Positions 1-9,913 of a stretch of 64,000 bases of DNA are shown piece by piece. Source of the DNA: Mariluticola halotolerans (GTDB lineage: Bacteria > Pseudomonadota > Alphaproteobacteria > Rhizobiales > Devosiaceae); NCBI RefSeq assembly GCF_021611515.1, contig NZ_CP090960.1, positions 2,710,001 to 2,774,000 of the forward strand, read 5' to 3'. Each line of letters begins with the position of its first letter. Within the stretch, counting starts at the first letter, position 1. Below the pieces are notes generated by a model. The model was not told the DNA's origin and searched no databases. It saw only the letters and a list, made by a program, of their open reading frames with translations. Position numbers and translations under genes: made by a program.

Positions 1-1975
<1,975 letters not shown>

Positions 1976-2080
1976 GTTCTCATTAATCAATGTCCGTAAC
2001 GATCGACATTAGATCAAATTACACTCCCTTCTTGGTTGAAAGGGATGTGCACGCCAGAATTCACCTTAATTGCTTTTCGC

Positions 2081-2201
2081 CGACCTGGTGGCTATTGCGA
2101 AGCGCCCAGAACCCGATCCCATTCCGAACTCGACCGTTAAATGCTTCAGCGCCGATGGTACTTTGTCTTAAGGCACGGGAGAGTAGGTCGCTGCCAGGTC
2201 T
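2081..2201 (+). rRNA. 5S ribosomal RNA
   Basis: The gene follows the 23S after about 105 bases. Helix I is visible as GACCTGG at the 5' end pairing with CCAGGTC at 2194-2200. The central CCCGATCCCATTCCGAACTCG block is typical of bacterial 5S. Ends are set from helix I and are approximate to a few bases. Confidence 0.95.
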
Positions 2202-2238
2202 GCCAAAAGCAATTAAGTCTCAATACTGCTTGAAACAC

Positions 2239-2275
2239 AAAAACGCCCCTGCCGGTAACGGTCGGGGCGTTTTTG
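2239..2275 (+). terminator. Rho-independent terminator of the rRNA operon
   Basis: A GC-rich stem (AAAACGCCCC ... GGGGCGTTTT) with a short loop is followed by a T-run, 40 bases downstream of the 5S. It closes the rRNA operon. No tRNA lies between the 5S and this hairpin. Confidence 0.9.
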
Positions 2276-2326
2276 CGTTTGAATGAACCCGAACCGCCCG
2301 GACGAAACATCCAACAAGGGATCGCC

Positions 2327-2848
2327 ATGGTATTCTTGCCAGAGTTGAAGGCCAATTGCGCGCAATGTGCCGCCCTTTGTTGTGTGGCCCCGGCATTTGA
2401 CCGCTCCTCGCGCTTTGCCATCGACAAGCCGGCGGCAACGCCGTGCCCGAACCTCAAGTTAGATCATTCCTGCGGTATTCATGCGACGCTGAATGAACGC
2501 GGTTTTGGCGGCTGTGTGCAGTTTGACTGCCTGGGGGCCGGCCAATATGTGGTGCAGCATATTTTTAAAGGACAATCCTGGCGCGATCACCCGGCGCTGG
2601 CCCCCAGGATGTTCGAAGCGTTCCGGGTGATGCGGCGGGTGTATGAGGCGCTGGAATTGCTGCAACTGGCGCGCGACCTGCCGCTTTCTACCCAACAGGC
2701 CGCAACACTGCGGGACCTGCAATCAACGCTCTGGCCGGATGAGGGATGGTCGGAGGAGATGCTTCACGCCTATGAGCGTGGGCCGCTGCCGAAGGCGGTT
2801 GCCGGGTTTTTGCAAGGCTTGCGGGACCGGGTTGCGGGCGGGCGATAA
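2327..2848 (+). CDS. Cysteine-rich putative metal-binding protein
   Basis: A soluble protein of 173 residues with eight cysteines in its first 70 residues: C11, C14, C18, C19, C40, C49, C63 and C68, starting CAQCAALCC. This layout suggests a zinc or iron-sulfur site. It resembles the Cys-rich N-terminal module found in front of pentapeptide repeats in some actinobacterial proteins, but no pentapeptide repeats follow here. The start at 2327 is preferred because the longer frame from 2273 would begin inside the rRNA terminator. No signal peptide is seen. Function is unknown, and the family resemblance is recalled rather than searched. Confidence 0.75.
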   Translation: MVFLPELKANCAQCAALCCVAPAFDRSSRFAIDKPAATPCPNLKLDHSCGIHATLNERGFGGCVQFDCLGAGQYVVQHIFKGQSWRDHPALAPRMFEAFRVMRRVYEALELLQLARDLPLSTQQAATLRDLQSTLWPDEGWSEEMLHAYERGPLPKAVAGFLQGLRDRVAGGR

Positions 2849-2942
2849 TCGCTGCTGCCTTTAACGGGTTCTGTTGGACTTTGCTTGACAGAGGCGGTCA
2901 GGGCGTTACCCCTTTCTGATCGTTTACGCTTTCAGAAGAGGC

Positions 2943-3560
2943 ATGCCCGTGGCCAAATTTCATTCCTATTCGCCGCAAGACGGACACGGGCTCAAGCATA
3001 GTCCTTTCAAGGCGCTGATTGCGCCACGGCCGATCGGCTGGATCTCGTCGGTCTCGGCGACGGGGGCTGTGAACCTTGCGCCCTATTCGTTTTTCAATGC
3101 CTTTTGTGAACTGCCGCCGATCATCGGGTTCTGTTCCTATGGACGCAAGGACAGCCTTAACAATATCGAGGCGACCGGGGAATTCGTCCATAATGTCGTG
3201 GGCGGTGCGCTCGCGTCTGTGATGAACCAGACCAGCGGCAATTATCCGCACGGGATCAGCGAAATGGACGAGGTGGGGCTTGCGGCGATCGCGTCTGACA
3301 TTGTGGCCCCGCCGCGTGTTGCGGGCGCGCCCGCGGCCATGGAATGCAAGCTGATTGAAATCAAACAGCTGCAGGATACCGCCGGCACCAAGGCTGAATG
3401 CTATCTGGTGCTCGGTGAGGTGGTGCGTATCCATATCGATACGGCATTCCTTAAAGACGGGTTGGTGGATGAGACGGCGCTGGCGGCGGTGTCGCGGCTT
3501 GGCTATTTCAGTTTCTCCAGGGTGGACAACCTGTTCTCCATGACACGCCCAAAATTCTGA
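2943..3560 (+). CDS. Flavin reductase-like, FMN-binding split-barrel protein
   Basis: A 205-residue cytosolic protein of the flavin reductase-like domain family. It contains the characteristic IAPRPIGWISSV segment (residues 26-37), followed by NLAPYSFFNAF, where the FMN phosphate and isoalloxazine usually bind. Members bind FMN in a split beta-barrel and either reduce flavins with NAD(P)H or act as flavoproteins of unknown substrate. The gene stands alone between two short gaps, so context gives no partner. The start ATG is preceded by the purine stretch AGAAGAGGC. Family assignment is firm, substrate unknown. Confidence 0.85.
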   Translation: MPVAKFHSYSPQDGHGLKHSPFKALIAPRPIGWISSVSATGAVNLAPYSFFNAFCELPPIIGFCSYGRKDSLNNIEATGEFVHNVVGGALASVMNQTSGNYPHGISEMDEVGLAAIASDIVAPPRVAGAPAAMECKLIEIKQLQDTAGTKAECYLVLGEVVRIHIDTAFLKDGLVDETALAAVSRLGYFSFSRVDNLFSMTRPKF

Positions 3561-3676
3561 CCTGGTTGCACAACCGATTTTCCCGCCCCGGCGCTTTTTT
3601 TTATCGGTATTGCCATAAAAAACACCTGATCGTCGGGCAAGTGACAGGCTCGAAGGCCAAACCTACCGGGATTGTT

Positions 3677-4624
3677 ATGTTATTGATCACGCGCCACGCG
3701 GCGTTGCTCGCCGCCCTGATTTTCACTTCATTTGCAAGTGTGCTGCCGGCTTCTGCCCTGTCGCTCATGGATCCGTTCAACGTGCCGGGCACGATGGATG
3801 GCGGAGTGACAACGCTGGGCCAGGATATTGTTTACGGACCGCTTGAACGCCACAAGCTCGATGTCTATGCGCCGGAGAACAGTCTTGAGAAATCGGCGCC
3901 TGTAGTCATTTTTCTCTATGGCGGGGCCTGGAAACAGGGGACCAAAGCCGATTATCCGTTTGCCGGGCACGCGCTGGCGGCCCGTGGGTTTGTAACCGTT
4001 ATTCCCGATTACCGGCTGGTGCCCGAGGTGCAATATCCCGAATTTCTCAGCGATAATGCGGTGGCGGTGAAATGGGTCGAGGATAATATTTCCCGTTATG
4101 GCGGCGATCCGCAACGGGTCTATCTGATGGGGCATTCGGCCGGTGCCTATAATGCGGTGATGCTGGGCATGGACCGGGCCTATCTGCGCGATGCCGGGGT
4201 GAGCATTCCGATACGCGGCGTGGTCGGACTGGCTGGGCCCTATGCGGTTTATCCGTTCGAATTCAAGGAATTGCAGGATGCGTTCGGCAATGTCGATAAT
4301 CCGCAAATGACCCAGCCGATCAACCTGCCGACGGTTGAGACCGTGCCGATGTTTTTGGGGCATGGCAGCAATGACCTGATCGTCAATGTCGAGAATACCG
4401 TACGCATGCAGAAAAAGCTGCTGACCGACAATCGGGCGATCGTGGCCAAGGTTTATGACAGTCTGGGGCATATGGAGGTGGTGACAGCGCTCTCGACAGT
4501 ATGGCGCTGGCGTTCGCCGGTTCTGGACGATGTGGTCGACTTTCTGAAAGCGGAAGGCGCGTTTGATCCGGAGAGCTTTGGGCCGGTTGACCTTGTCAAA
4601 CCGATCAAAGCCAGCGTTGAATAG
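3677..4624 (+). CDS. Exported alpha/beta hydrolase (carboxylesterase, BD-FAE type)
   Basis: A secreted serine esterase of 315 residues. Residues 1-27 form a signal peptide (hydrophobic stretch ending LPASA). The oxyanion-hole motif YGGAW is at 81-85, the nucleophile elbow GHSAG gives Ser154, and Asp233 (SNDL) and His265 (LGHME) complete the triad. An upstream in-frame ATG at 3566 would put 37 unlikely residues before the signal peptide, so 3677 is used. A close paralogue without a signal peptide lies at 6313-7137. The natural ester substrate cannot be deduced. Confidence 0.85.
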   Translation: MLLITRHAALLAALIFTSFASVLPASALSLMDPFNVPGTMDGGVTTLGQDIVYGPLERHKLDVYAPENSLEKSAPVVIFLYGGAWKQGTKADYPFAGHALAARGFVTVIPDYRLVPEVQYPEFLSDNAVAVKWVEDNISRYGGDPQRVYLMGHSAGAYNAVMLGMDRAYLRDAGVSIPIRGVVGLAGPYAVYPFEFKELQDAFGNVDNPQMTQPINLPTVETVPMFLGHGSNDLIVNVENTVRMQKKLLTDNRAIVAKVYDSLGHMEVVTALSTVWRWRSPVLDDVVDFLKAEGAFDPESFGPVDLVKPIKASVE

Positions 4625-4745
4625 ACTGTGGCAGCGTGATTGATGGAACAGGCTGTTCGATTGCAGGGGCTTAATCAGACGAGGCTGTGCGCCATATCAT
4701 AGATAATGAGGCGCGCCATTGCGCCTTGCTTGTCAGGAGGCTGAT

Positions 4746-5675
4746 ATGTCGATCCGTCCGGTTAAAAACACTGTTGCCGCGCAGCCGACGCTTGAGGGCG
4801 CCGGGGTGAAACTGCATCGCGCTTTCGGGTTTCATAATCCCGGCGAGCTTGACCCCTTTCTGCTGTTTGATGATTTCCGCAACGAGAACCCCGAGGATTA
4901 TCTGAAGGGATTTCCCTGGCACCCGCATCGCGGCATCGAGACGATCACCTATGTGCTGTCCGGCTCGGTGGATCATGGCGACAGCCTTGGGAATACCGGC
5001 ACGCTGGGCGCAGGTGATGTGCAATGGATGACTGCCGGTTCGGGGATCATGCATCAAGAAATGCCCAAGGGGAACGAGAAGGGGCAGATGCACGGGTTTC
5101 AGCTCTGGGCCAATTTGCCCGCCTCAATGAAGATGACCTCACCGCGCTATCAGGATATCGAGGGCAAGGATATTCCCGAGATCATCGATGATGACGGCAC
5201 CGTTGTGCGCGTGGTTGTTGGTTCGTTCTGGGGCAAGAAGGGGCCGGTCGACGGGATCGCCGCTGATCCGCAATATCTCGACATCTCGGTGCCACCGGGT
5301 GTGCGCAAGGTTTTCAAGGTGGATACGTCACGCAATGCCTTTGCCTATGTGTTTGAGGGATCGGGATCGTTCCGCGATGCGTCAAACCCGGTGGGGATTT
5401 TGACCGAGAAGGAAGTGGATGGGCAGGAAGTGCATATCCGGGACATGTCCGGGGACCGCACGCTGATCTATTTCGATACCGGCGATGAGGTGACCATTCA
5501 GGCCGGAGACCATGGTGTGCGGTTTTTGCTGGTTTCTGGCAAACCGCTGAAGGAGCCTGTGGCCTGGCATGGTCCGATTGTAATGAACACGCGCGCCGAG
5601 CTCATGCAGGCGGTCAGCGAACTGCAATCGGGCAATTTCATCAAGGAAAGCGCTGCAGGCTGGCGTGGTGAGTGA
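4746..5675 (+). CDS. Pirin family protein
   Basis: A bicupin of 309 residues. The N-terminal cupin carries the pirin metal site His59, His61, His103 and Glu105 (HPHRG and MHQEM), normally holding iron. Bacterial pirins include quercetin 2,3-dioxygenases and regulators of pyruvate metabolism, so the reaction here is open. AGGAGG at 4735-4740 lies just upstream of ATG 4746 and fixes the start. The next gene starts about 35 bases downstream, with a perfect hairpin between them. Confidence 0.9.
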   Translation: MSIRPVKNTVAAQPTLEGAGVKLHRAFGFHNPGELDPFLLFDDFRNENPEDYLKGFPWHPHRGIETITYVLSGSVDHGDSLGNTGTLGAGDVQWMTAGSGIMHQEMPKGNEKGQMHGFQLWANLPASMKMTSPRYQDIEGKDIPEIIDDDGTVVRVVVGSFWGKKGPVDGIAADPQYLDISVPPGVRKVFKVDTSRNAFAYVFEGSGSFRDASNPVGILTEKEVDGQEVHIRDMSGDRTLIYFDTGDEVTIQAGDHGVRFLLVSGKPLKEPVAWHGPIVMNTRAELMQAVSELQSGNFIKESAAGWRGE

Positions 5676-5682
5676 TCCAATC

Positions 5683-5711
5683 TGCTCAGGAATCGTATAG
5701 ATTCCTGAGCA
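5683..5711. repeat. Perfect 12-bp inverted repeat abutting a start codon
   Basis: TGCTCAGGAATC (5683-5694), loop GTATA, then GATTCCTGAGCA (5700-5711) is a perfect 12-bp dyad. The last base is the A of the proposed ATG of the downstream gene. No T-run follows, so it is not a classical terminator. It could be an operator or an RNA hairpin affecting translation of the downstream gene. Confidence 0.8.
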
Positions 5712-6316
5712 TGGACCATTTGAGATATAGCGGCCTGACCGCCACAGAACAGCGCGCCATATTGGCGGAGATGATTAGCGATGATCCCGTGCTCACGGGC
5801 GCGTTGCGGATTTTGCGTGATCTTGAGCTGCCGGATTCCTGGGTGGTTTCGGGGGCCATTTACAATAATGTGTGGAACCGGCTGACCAACCGGGCTCCCA
5901 TGCATGCGGTCAAGGATATCGATATCTTCTATTTCGATGCCACTGATCTGAGCTATGACGCTGAGGATGTGGTGATCCGTCGGGCGGCGCCGCTATTTGC
6001 CGATATGCCGGTGCCGGTGGAAATCCGCAATCAGGCGCGGGTGCATTTGTGGTTCAAGGATCATTTTGGCCTGCCGCTCAGCCCCTTGAAATCGTCGCGC
6101 CATTCCATTGACGGGTTTGCGGCCAAAACCCATGCGGTTGGGGTGCGGCTGATGGCCGATGACCAGCTTGATATCTATGCGCCGTTCGGGCTGGAGCCGA
6201 TTTTCGGCTTTCGGATATTGCCCAATCCGGTCAATGCCAATCGCGGTGCATATGAAGCCAAGGGTGTACGCGCCAAGGCGGCATGGCCTGAACTTGTTGT
6301 GGAGCCCTGGGAATGA
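5711..6316 (+). CDS. Nucleotidyltransferase-like protein (NTP_transf_6 / former DUF925 family)
   Basis: A protein of 201 residues with the layout of the bacterial nucleotidyltransferase-like family: a GA(I)YNxVW segment, then a VKDIDIFYFD acidic motif comparable to the metal-binding aspartates of polymerase-beta-type transferases. A C-terminal FGLEPIFGFRILPNP segment is typical of the family. A GTG at 5672 would give 13 extra residues overlapping pirin by 4 bases. ATG 5711 is preferred because family members start near this RYSGLTATEQ segment. The gene overlaps the next one by 4 bases (ATGA), suggesting co-translation. Substrate unknown. Confidence 0.75.
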   Translation: MDHLRYSGLTATEQRAILAEMISDDPVLTGALRILRDLELPDSWVVSGAIYNNVWNRLTNRAPMHAVKDIDIFYFDATDLSYDAEDVVIRRAAPLFADMPVPVEIRNQARVHLWFKDHFGLPLSPLKSSRHSIDGFAAKTHAVGVRLMADDQLDIYAPFGLEPIFGFRILPNPVNANRGAYEAKGVRAKAAWPELVVEPWE

Positions 6317-7137
6317 CCCGTTCGGCGCTTGGCTGGCTTGATTTGCTGATGCCCAGAGATGGCGGCACCCAAAAGCTTGCCGCAGATATTGCCTATGGCC
6401 CAAAGGCGCGGCACCGGCTGGATATTTATGCGCCCAAGGCGCACGACCTGCCTCGGCCGGTGGTGTTTTTTATCTATGGCGGTGGCTGGGACAGTGGCGA
6501 CAAGGCCGAATATCAGTTTGCCGGGCATGCCATGGCTGCGGCGGGATTTGTGGCCGTGGTAGCGGATTACAGGGTGCTGCCCGAGGTGCGCTATCCGGGG
6601 TTTCTGGAAGATGGCGCATTGGCGCTTTCCTGGGTGCTCGACACGGTGGCCAGCTATGGTGGCGATCCGGCGCAGATCTTTTTGATGGGGCATTCCGCCG
6701 GGGCTTATAATGCGGTGATGCTGGGGCTGGACGGTGGGCGCTTTGGCGCGCCGGCGCTTGGTGAGCGTTTGCGCGGGATTGTTGGTCTTTCCGGGCCGTA
6801 TGACTTTTATCCGTTTGATGTGCCTGCCAGCATTGCGGCGTTCTCTGTGGCACCAGAGCCGCTTTTGACCCAGCCGATCAATGTGGTGCCGCCCAAACCG
6901 GTGCCGGTGTTTCTGGGGCACGGGAGCCGCGACAAGACCTGCCTGCCGCGCAATACAATTGCGCTGGGCAAAAGCCTGCGGCAAGCGGGGGGTGAGGTGA
7001 CGGAGCGCCATTATGACAATCTGGCGCATCCGGGGCCATTGCTGTCGCTGTTTCCGGCCTTGCGCTGGCGGGCGCCGGTTTATCGCGACGTTGTTGCTTT
7101 CCTGCGCGCCAAGACCAGTGCCGGGGAATTCAGTTAG
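6313..7137 (+). CDS. Cytosolic alpha/beta hydrolase, paralogue of the 3677-4624 esterase
   Basis: A 274-residue serine hydrolase with the motif YGGGW (55-59), nucleophile Ser128 in GHSAG, Asp207 (SRDK) and His239 (LAHPG). It shares long identical stretches with the exported esterase at 3677-4624 (for instance MGHSAGAYNAVMLG and LTQPIN) but has no signal peptide. A gene duplication with different cellular locations is inferred. The start overlaps the stop of the nucleotidyltransferase-like gene by 4 bases. Its stop overlaps the stop of the convergent gene at 7134 by 4 bases. Confidence 0.83.
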   Translation: MTRSALGWLDLLMPRDGGTQKLAADIAYGPKARHRLDIYAPKAHDLPRPVVFFIYGGGWDSGDKAEYQFAGHAMAAAGFVAVVADYRVLPEVRYPGFLEDGALALSWVLDTVASYGGDPAQIFLMGHSAGAYNAVMLGLDGGRFGAPALGERLRGIVGLSGPYDFYPFDVPASIAAFSVAPEPLLTQPINVVPPKPVPVFLGHGSRDKTCLPRNTIALGKSLRQAGGEVTERHYDNLAHPGPLLSLFPALRWRAPVYRDVVAFLRAKTSAGEFS

Positions 7138-7637
7138 AGGCTGGTCCATTCGATGACCGCGTCAAGCGCCAGGGCGCGCTCGGCTGTCATTTGCAACTGG
7201 CAGCTGCTGGCATAGAGCGAACGGATCGTGCCTTCCTGCCAATAGGTGTACTGGAAACCGCATTCGGCATCCCGGAAATCCATCCATGCCCGTTGGGCTG
7301 TGCGCAAGGCCGCAAAGGTTTCCGCATCGAGCGCGTCCTCAAGGGTCGTATAATTGTGGTTGAGCATTTCATCCCACCATGCGGTTTCGCGCATTGTGCA
7401 GCTGGCCATGCCCATGGTGGTCTGGCCATCCGGTTCTTCCTGGCAGGCAGCGGATGCCACACCGATGCACTCGCGATAGCGGGGTGTTGCGGGGTCGTCC
7501 TGATCCAGATTGATATCGGTGACCGCCTCGAAACAGTTTTGCAGGTGCTCAGCGTCCTCAGGCGAATAGGCGGGTTCAGCGGCAGTGACCGGTGTGGTGA
7601 TGGTCAGCGCAATAGCGAGGGCAAGAACGTGTTTCAT
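7134..7637 (-). CDS. Exported LprI-like protein (DUF1311)
   Basis: A 167-residue secreted protein with a signal peptide (residues 1-19, ending TPVTA). The mature part has six cysteines and the pattern AQRAWMDFRDAECGF typical of the DUF1311/lysozyme-inhibitor LprI-N domain. Some members inhibit lysozyme, but most are uncharacterised. A longer frame on this strand runs on to 8312, but that region is the DUF599 gene in another frame. ATG 7637 overlaps the DUF599 stop by 4 bases, so the two are probably translated together. Confidence 0.82.
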   Translation of the reverse strand: MKHVLALAIALTITTPVTAAEPAYSPEDAEHLQNCFEAVTDINLDQDDPATPRYRECIGVASAACQEEPDGQTTMGMASCTMRETAWWDEMLNHNYTTLEDALDAETFAALRTAQRAWMDFRDAECGFQYTYWQEGTIRSLYASSCQLQMTAERALALDAVIEWTSL

Positions 7638-8302
7638 TTTGATGGTCCTTCTTTCAGGCCCGCGACGAGATTGCGGGCTGATGAGAAAAATTCCCGGTAG
7701 AGAATAGAGGCGAAAATCACAATGGTGGCCCCAATGGCCGCGATTGGCGAGATGAACCAGGCCACCATGCCGATGGCGAAATAATAGGCCCGAATGCCCT
7801 GATTGAAATTGCGGGCACCCAAAGTGTTGAGCGCTGTGATGACCCGGATTTCGGCGGGGTCTGGATTTTCGGTGTGGTCGGCGGCGCCGAGCATGATGCA
7901 GAAATGATTGAACTGGCGCAGGGACAAGGTGAACGAGAGAAAGGCCAGAACGAACAACGCGAGCACAATGATGAGGTGCCGTTCGATATCGCCGCGGGAA
8001 ATGATCTGGTCGGGCTGGATGATGGTGACAGCGTTGAGAACCGCGTCTATCTGGCCGAACACGGCGAACATGGCCAGGATAAGCAGAACGGTGGTTGAGG
8101 CGAAAAACGAAACCGAACTCATCAGATTGCCTGACAGAATGGCATCGAGAGGCGTGTCGCGGTGAACCGCGTTCTCCACCCAGCGGCGGCGCTGCACACT
8201 CATGATCATCGATAGTGAGGGGCGCACGACCTCGATACGGGCGGCCAGAAGCCCGTAGAGAAAGAAACAGATCAGTGGAAACAGTGAGCCGCCCAGTGCC
8301 AT
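7634..8302 (-). CDS. DUF599 family membrane protein
   Basis: About 222 residues with four predicted membrane segments: near the N-terminus (LFPLICFFLYGLLAA), FFASTTVLLILAMFAVFG, LIIVLALFVLAFLSFTLS and the C-terminal AIGMVAWFISPIAAIGATIV. The NFNQGIRAYYFA segment before the last helix is typical of DUF599. Function is unknown. An upstream in-frame ATG at 8425 would add 41 non-hydrophobic residues and has no ribosome-binding site. The start at 8302 is a choice, not a certainty. Confidence 0.75.
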   Translation of the reverse strand: MALGGSLFPLICFFLYGLLAARIEVVRPSLSMIMSVQRRRWVENAVHRDTPLDAILSGNLMSSVSFFASTTVLLILAMFAVFGQIDAVLNAVTIIQPDQIISRGDIERHLIIVLALFVLAFLSFTLSLRQFNHFCIMLGAADHTENPDPAEIRVITALNTLGARNFNQGIRAYYFAIGMVAWFISPIAAIGATIVIFASILYREFFSSARNLVAGLKEGPSK

Positions 8303-8454
8303 TAGATGCCATCCATATTGGATCAATCGTGCACCATTTCTAACTCTGGCGCTGGCCAAGTCAAACGGGTGGCTGGGGTTACGCAGTGTCTTTGCGGCGG
8401 CAGGCGCAGGAAAAGCCTGATGCATGTGGGGTTGCAGCAGGCTTTATTATTGCA

Positions 8455-9492
8455 TCAGACCGTGCGTGGAAAACGCCGGTGGAGCGAGGCAATGCCGCGC
8501 AGGGCCTGTTCATCAAGGGTGATATCGGCGGCACCGATATCGGACTTGAGTTGCTCCATCGAGGTGGCGCCGATGATGACCGAGGTCATGAAGGGGCGCG
8601 ACAGCGCGAAGGCCAGTGCCATCTGGCAGACATCAAGCCCATGGTCACGGGCCAGGTTCATATAGCAGCGGATGGCCGGTTCGGAGAACTCGTTGTGGCG
8701 ATAAATGCCACCAGTCCAGGCACCGCGTGTACCCTCGGGCAGCGCGCCGCCAAGATATTTGCCGCTGATGACGCCGGCGGCGAGGGGGGAATAGGCGAGC
8801 AGGCCAACGTCCTCGTGGTGGGTGAGTTCGGCCAGATCATGATCATAGAGGCGGCGCAGCAGCGAATATTCGTTCTGCACCGAGACGACGCGCGGCAGAC
8901 CATGGGTTTCGGACAGGCTGAGATATTTCATGATGCCCCAGGCCGTCTCGTTGGAAAGGCCGAGATGACGGATCTTGCCTTCCTTGATCAAGGTGTCCGC
9001 CCCTTCCAGAATTTCCTGGAGCTGCTCGACAGCTGTCTCCCGATCCTGGGTGTTGGCATCGTAATCCCAGTAATTCTCAAAATGATAGTGCCCGCGCGTG
9101 GGCCAGTGAATCTGGTACAAATCGATATAGTCGGTCTGCAGGCGCTTGAGGCTGTTCTCAACCGCTTCGCGCATGGTGGCGATTGTGGGGCGCGCGCCGT
9201 CGCGCACCCAGGGGCGGCCGGGGCCGGCCATTTTGCTGGCGAGGATCCACTGGTCGCGCTTGCCGGTATTCTTGAACCATGAACCGATATATTCCTCGGT
9301 CTTGCCATAGGTTTCAGCGGTTGGCGGGACGGCGTACATTTCGGCGGTGTCCATGAAATTGACACCCTGTTCAAGCGCATAGTCGATCTGCGCATGGGCT
9401 TCGGCTTCTGAATTCTGTTGACCCCATGTCATGGTGCCAAGGCATATTTCGGTGACTTCGACGTCGGTGCGGCCGAGCTTGTTCTTTTTCAT
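8455..9492 (-). CDS. NADP(H)-dependent aldo/keto reductase (Tas-like)
   Basis: A TIM-barrel oxidoreductase of 345 residues. The AKR tetrad is visible as Asp48 and Tyr53 (MDTAEMY), Lys87 (LASKMAG) and His129 (YQIHWP). Length and the YxGxTEExIG and YDANTQDRE-like segments match the E. coli Tas group, which reduces carbonyl substrates of uncertain identity. GAGGAA upstream of ATG 9492 supports the start. The gene is monocistronic, and the physiological substrate is unknown. Confidence 0.88.
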   Translation of the reverse strand: MKKNKLGRTDVEVTEICLGTMTWGQQNSEAEAHAQIDYALEQGVNFMDTAEMYAVPPTAETYGKTEEYIGSWFKNTGKRDQWILASKMAGPGRPWVRDGARPTIATMREAVENSLKRLQTDYIDLYQIHWPTRGHYHFENYWDYDANTQDRETAVEQLQEILEGADTLIKEGKIRHLGLSNETAWGIMKYLSLSETHGLPRVVSVQNEYSLLRRLYDHDLAELTHHEDVGLLAYSPLAAGVISGKYLGGALPEGTRGAWTGGIYRHNEFSEPAIRCYMNLARDHGLDVCQMALAFALSRPFMTSVIIGATSMEQLKSDIGAADITLDEQALRGIASLHRRFPRTV

Positions 9493-9735
9493 GGCGGGAG
9501 TTCCTCATACAACGAAAGCGCGCGAACCCTAGGGTTCGGCGGGGGGCATGGCAAGGTTAAGCGCCTGCGGAAAGTGGAGATTTCAAAAAACTGTCACTTT
9601 GATCCGGATTAGGACTTCACAAGTCCATTCCGACCCCCTATATAGGCGTCCTGCACCGCACTGGTGCGAGGCCAGTCCCCTAAAGAGATGACTGACCCAA
9701 TGCTGGAGCTTTTCGGTTCCTGCAGATGTTTTTGG

Positions 9736-9813
<78 letters not shown>

Positions 9814-9913
9814 AATCCAGTTTCCGCAAAATTTATGGATGCCGGATCGCATTTGGTCCGTGTTTTCAGCCGCGTTTATTGCGCGTCAGCGTGAGCGCGG
9901 TGCATGTCCGCGT

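Noticed and set aside
5683-5711. Hairpin considered as a terminator of the pirin gene
   Set aside because: No T-run follows and the stem touches the next start codon.
6175-7149. 324-codon minus-strand frame
   Set aside because: Antisense to the second esterase, whose catalytic triad is intact.
7638-8312. Upstream extension of the LprI-like gene to 392 codons
   Set aside because: The extension is rich in Arg, His and Pro and runs in another frame over the DUF599 gene; a signal peptide begins at 7637.
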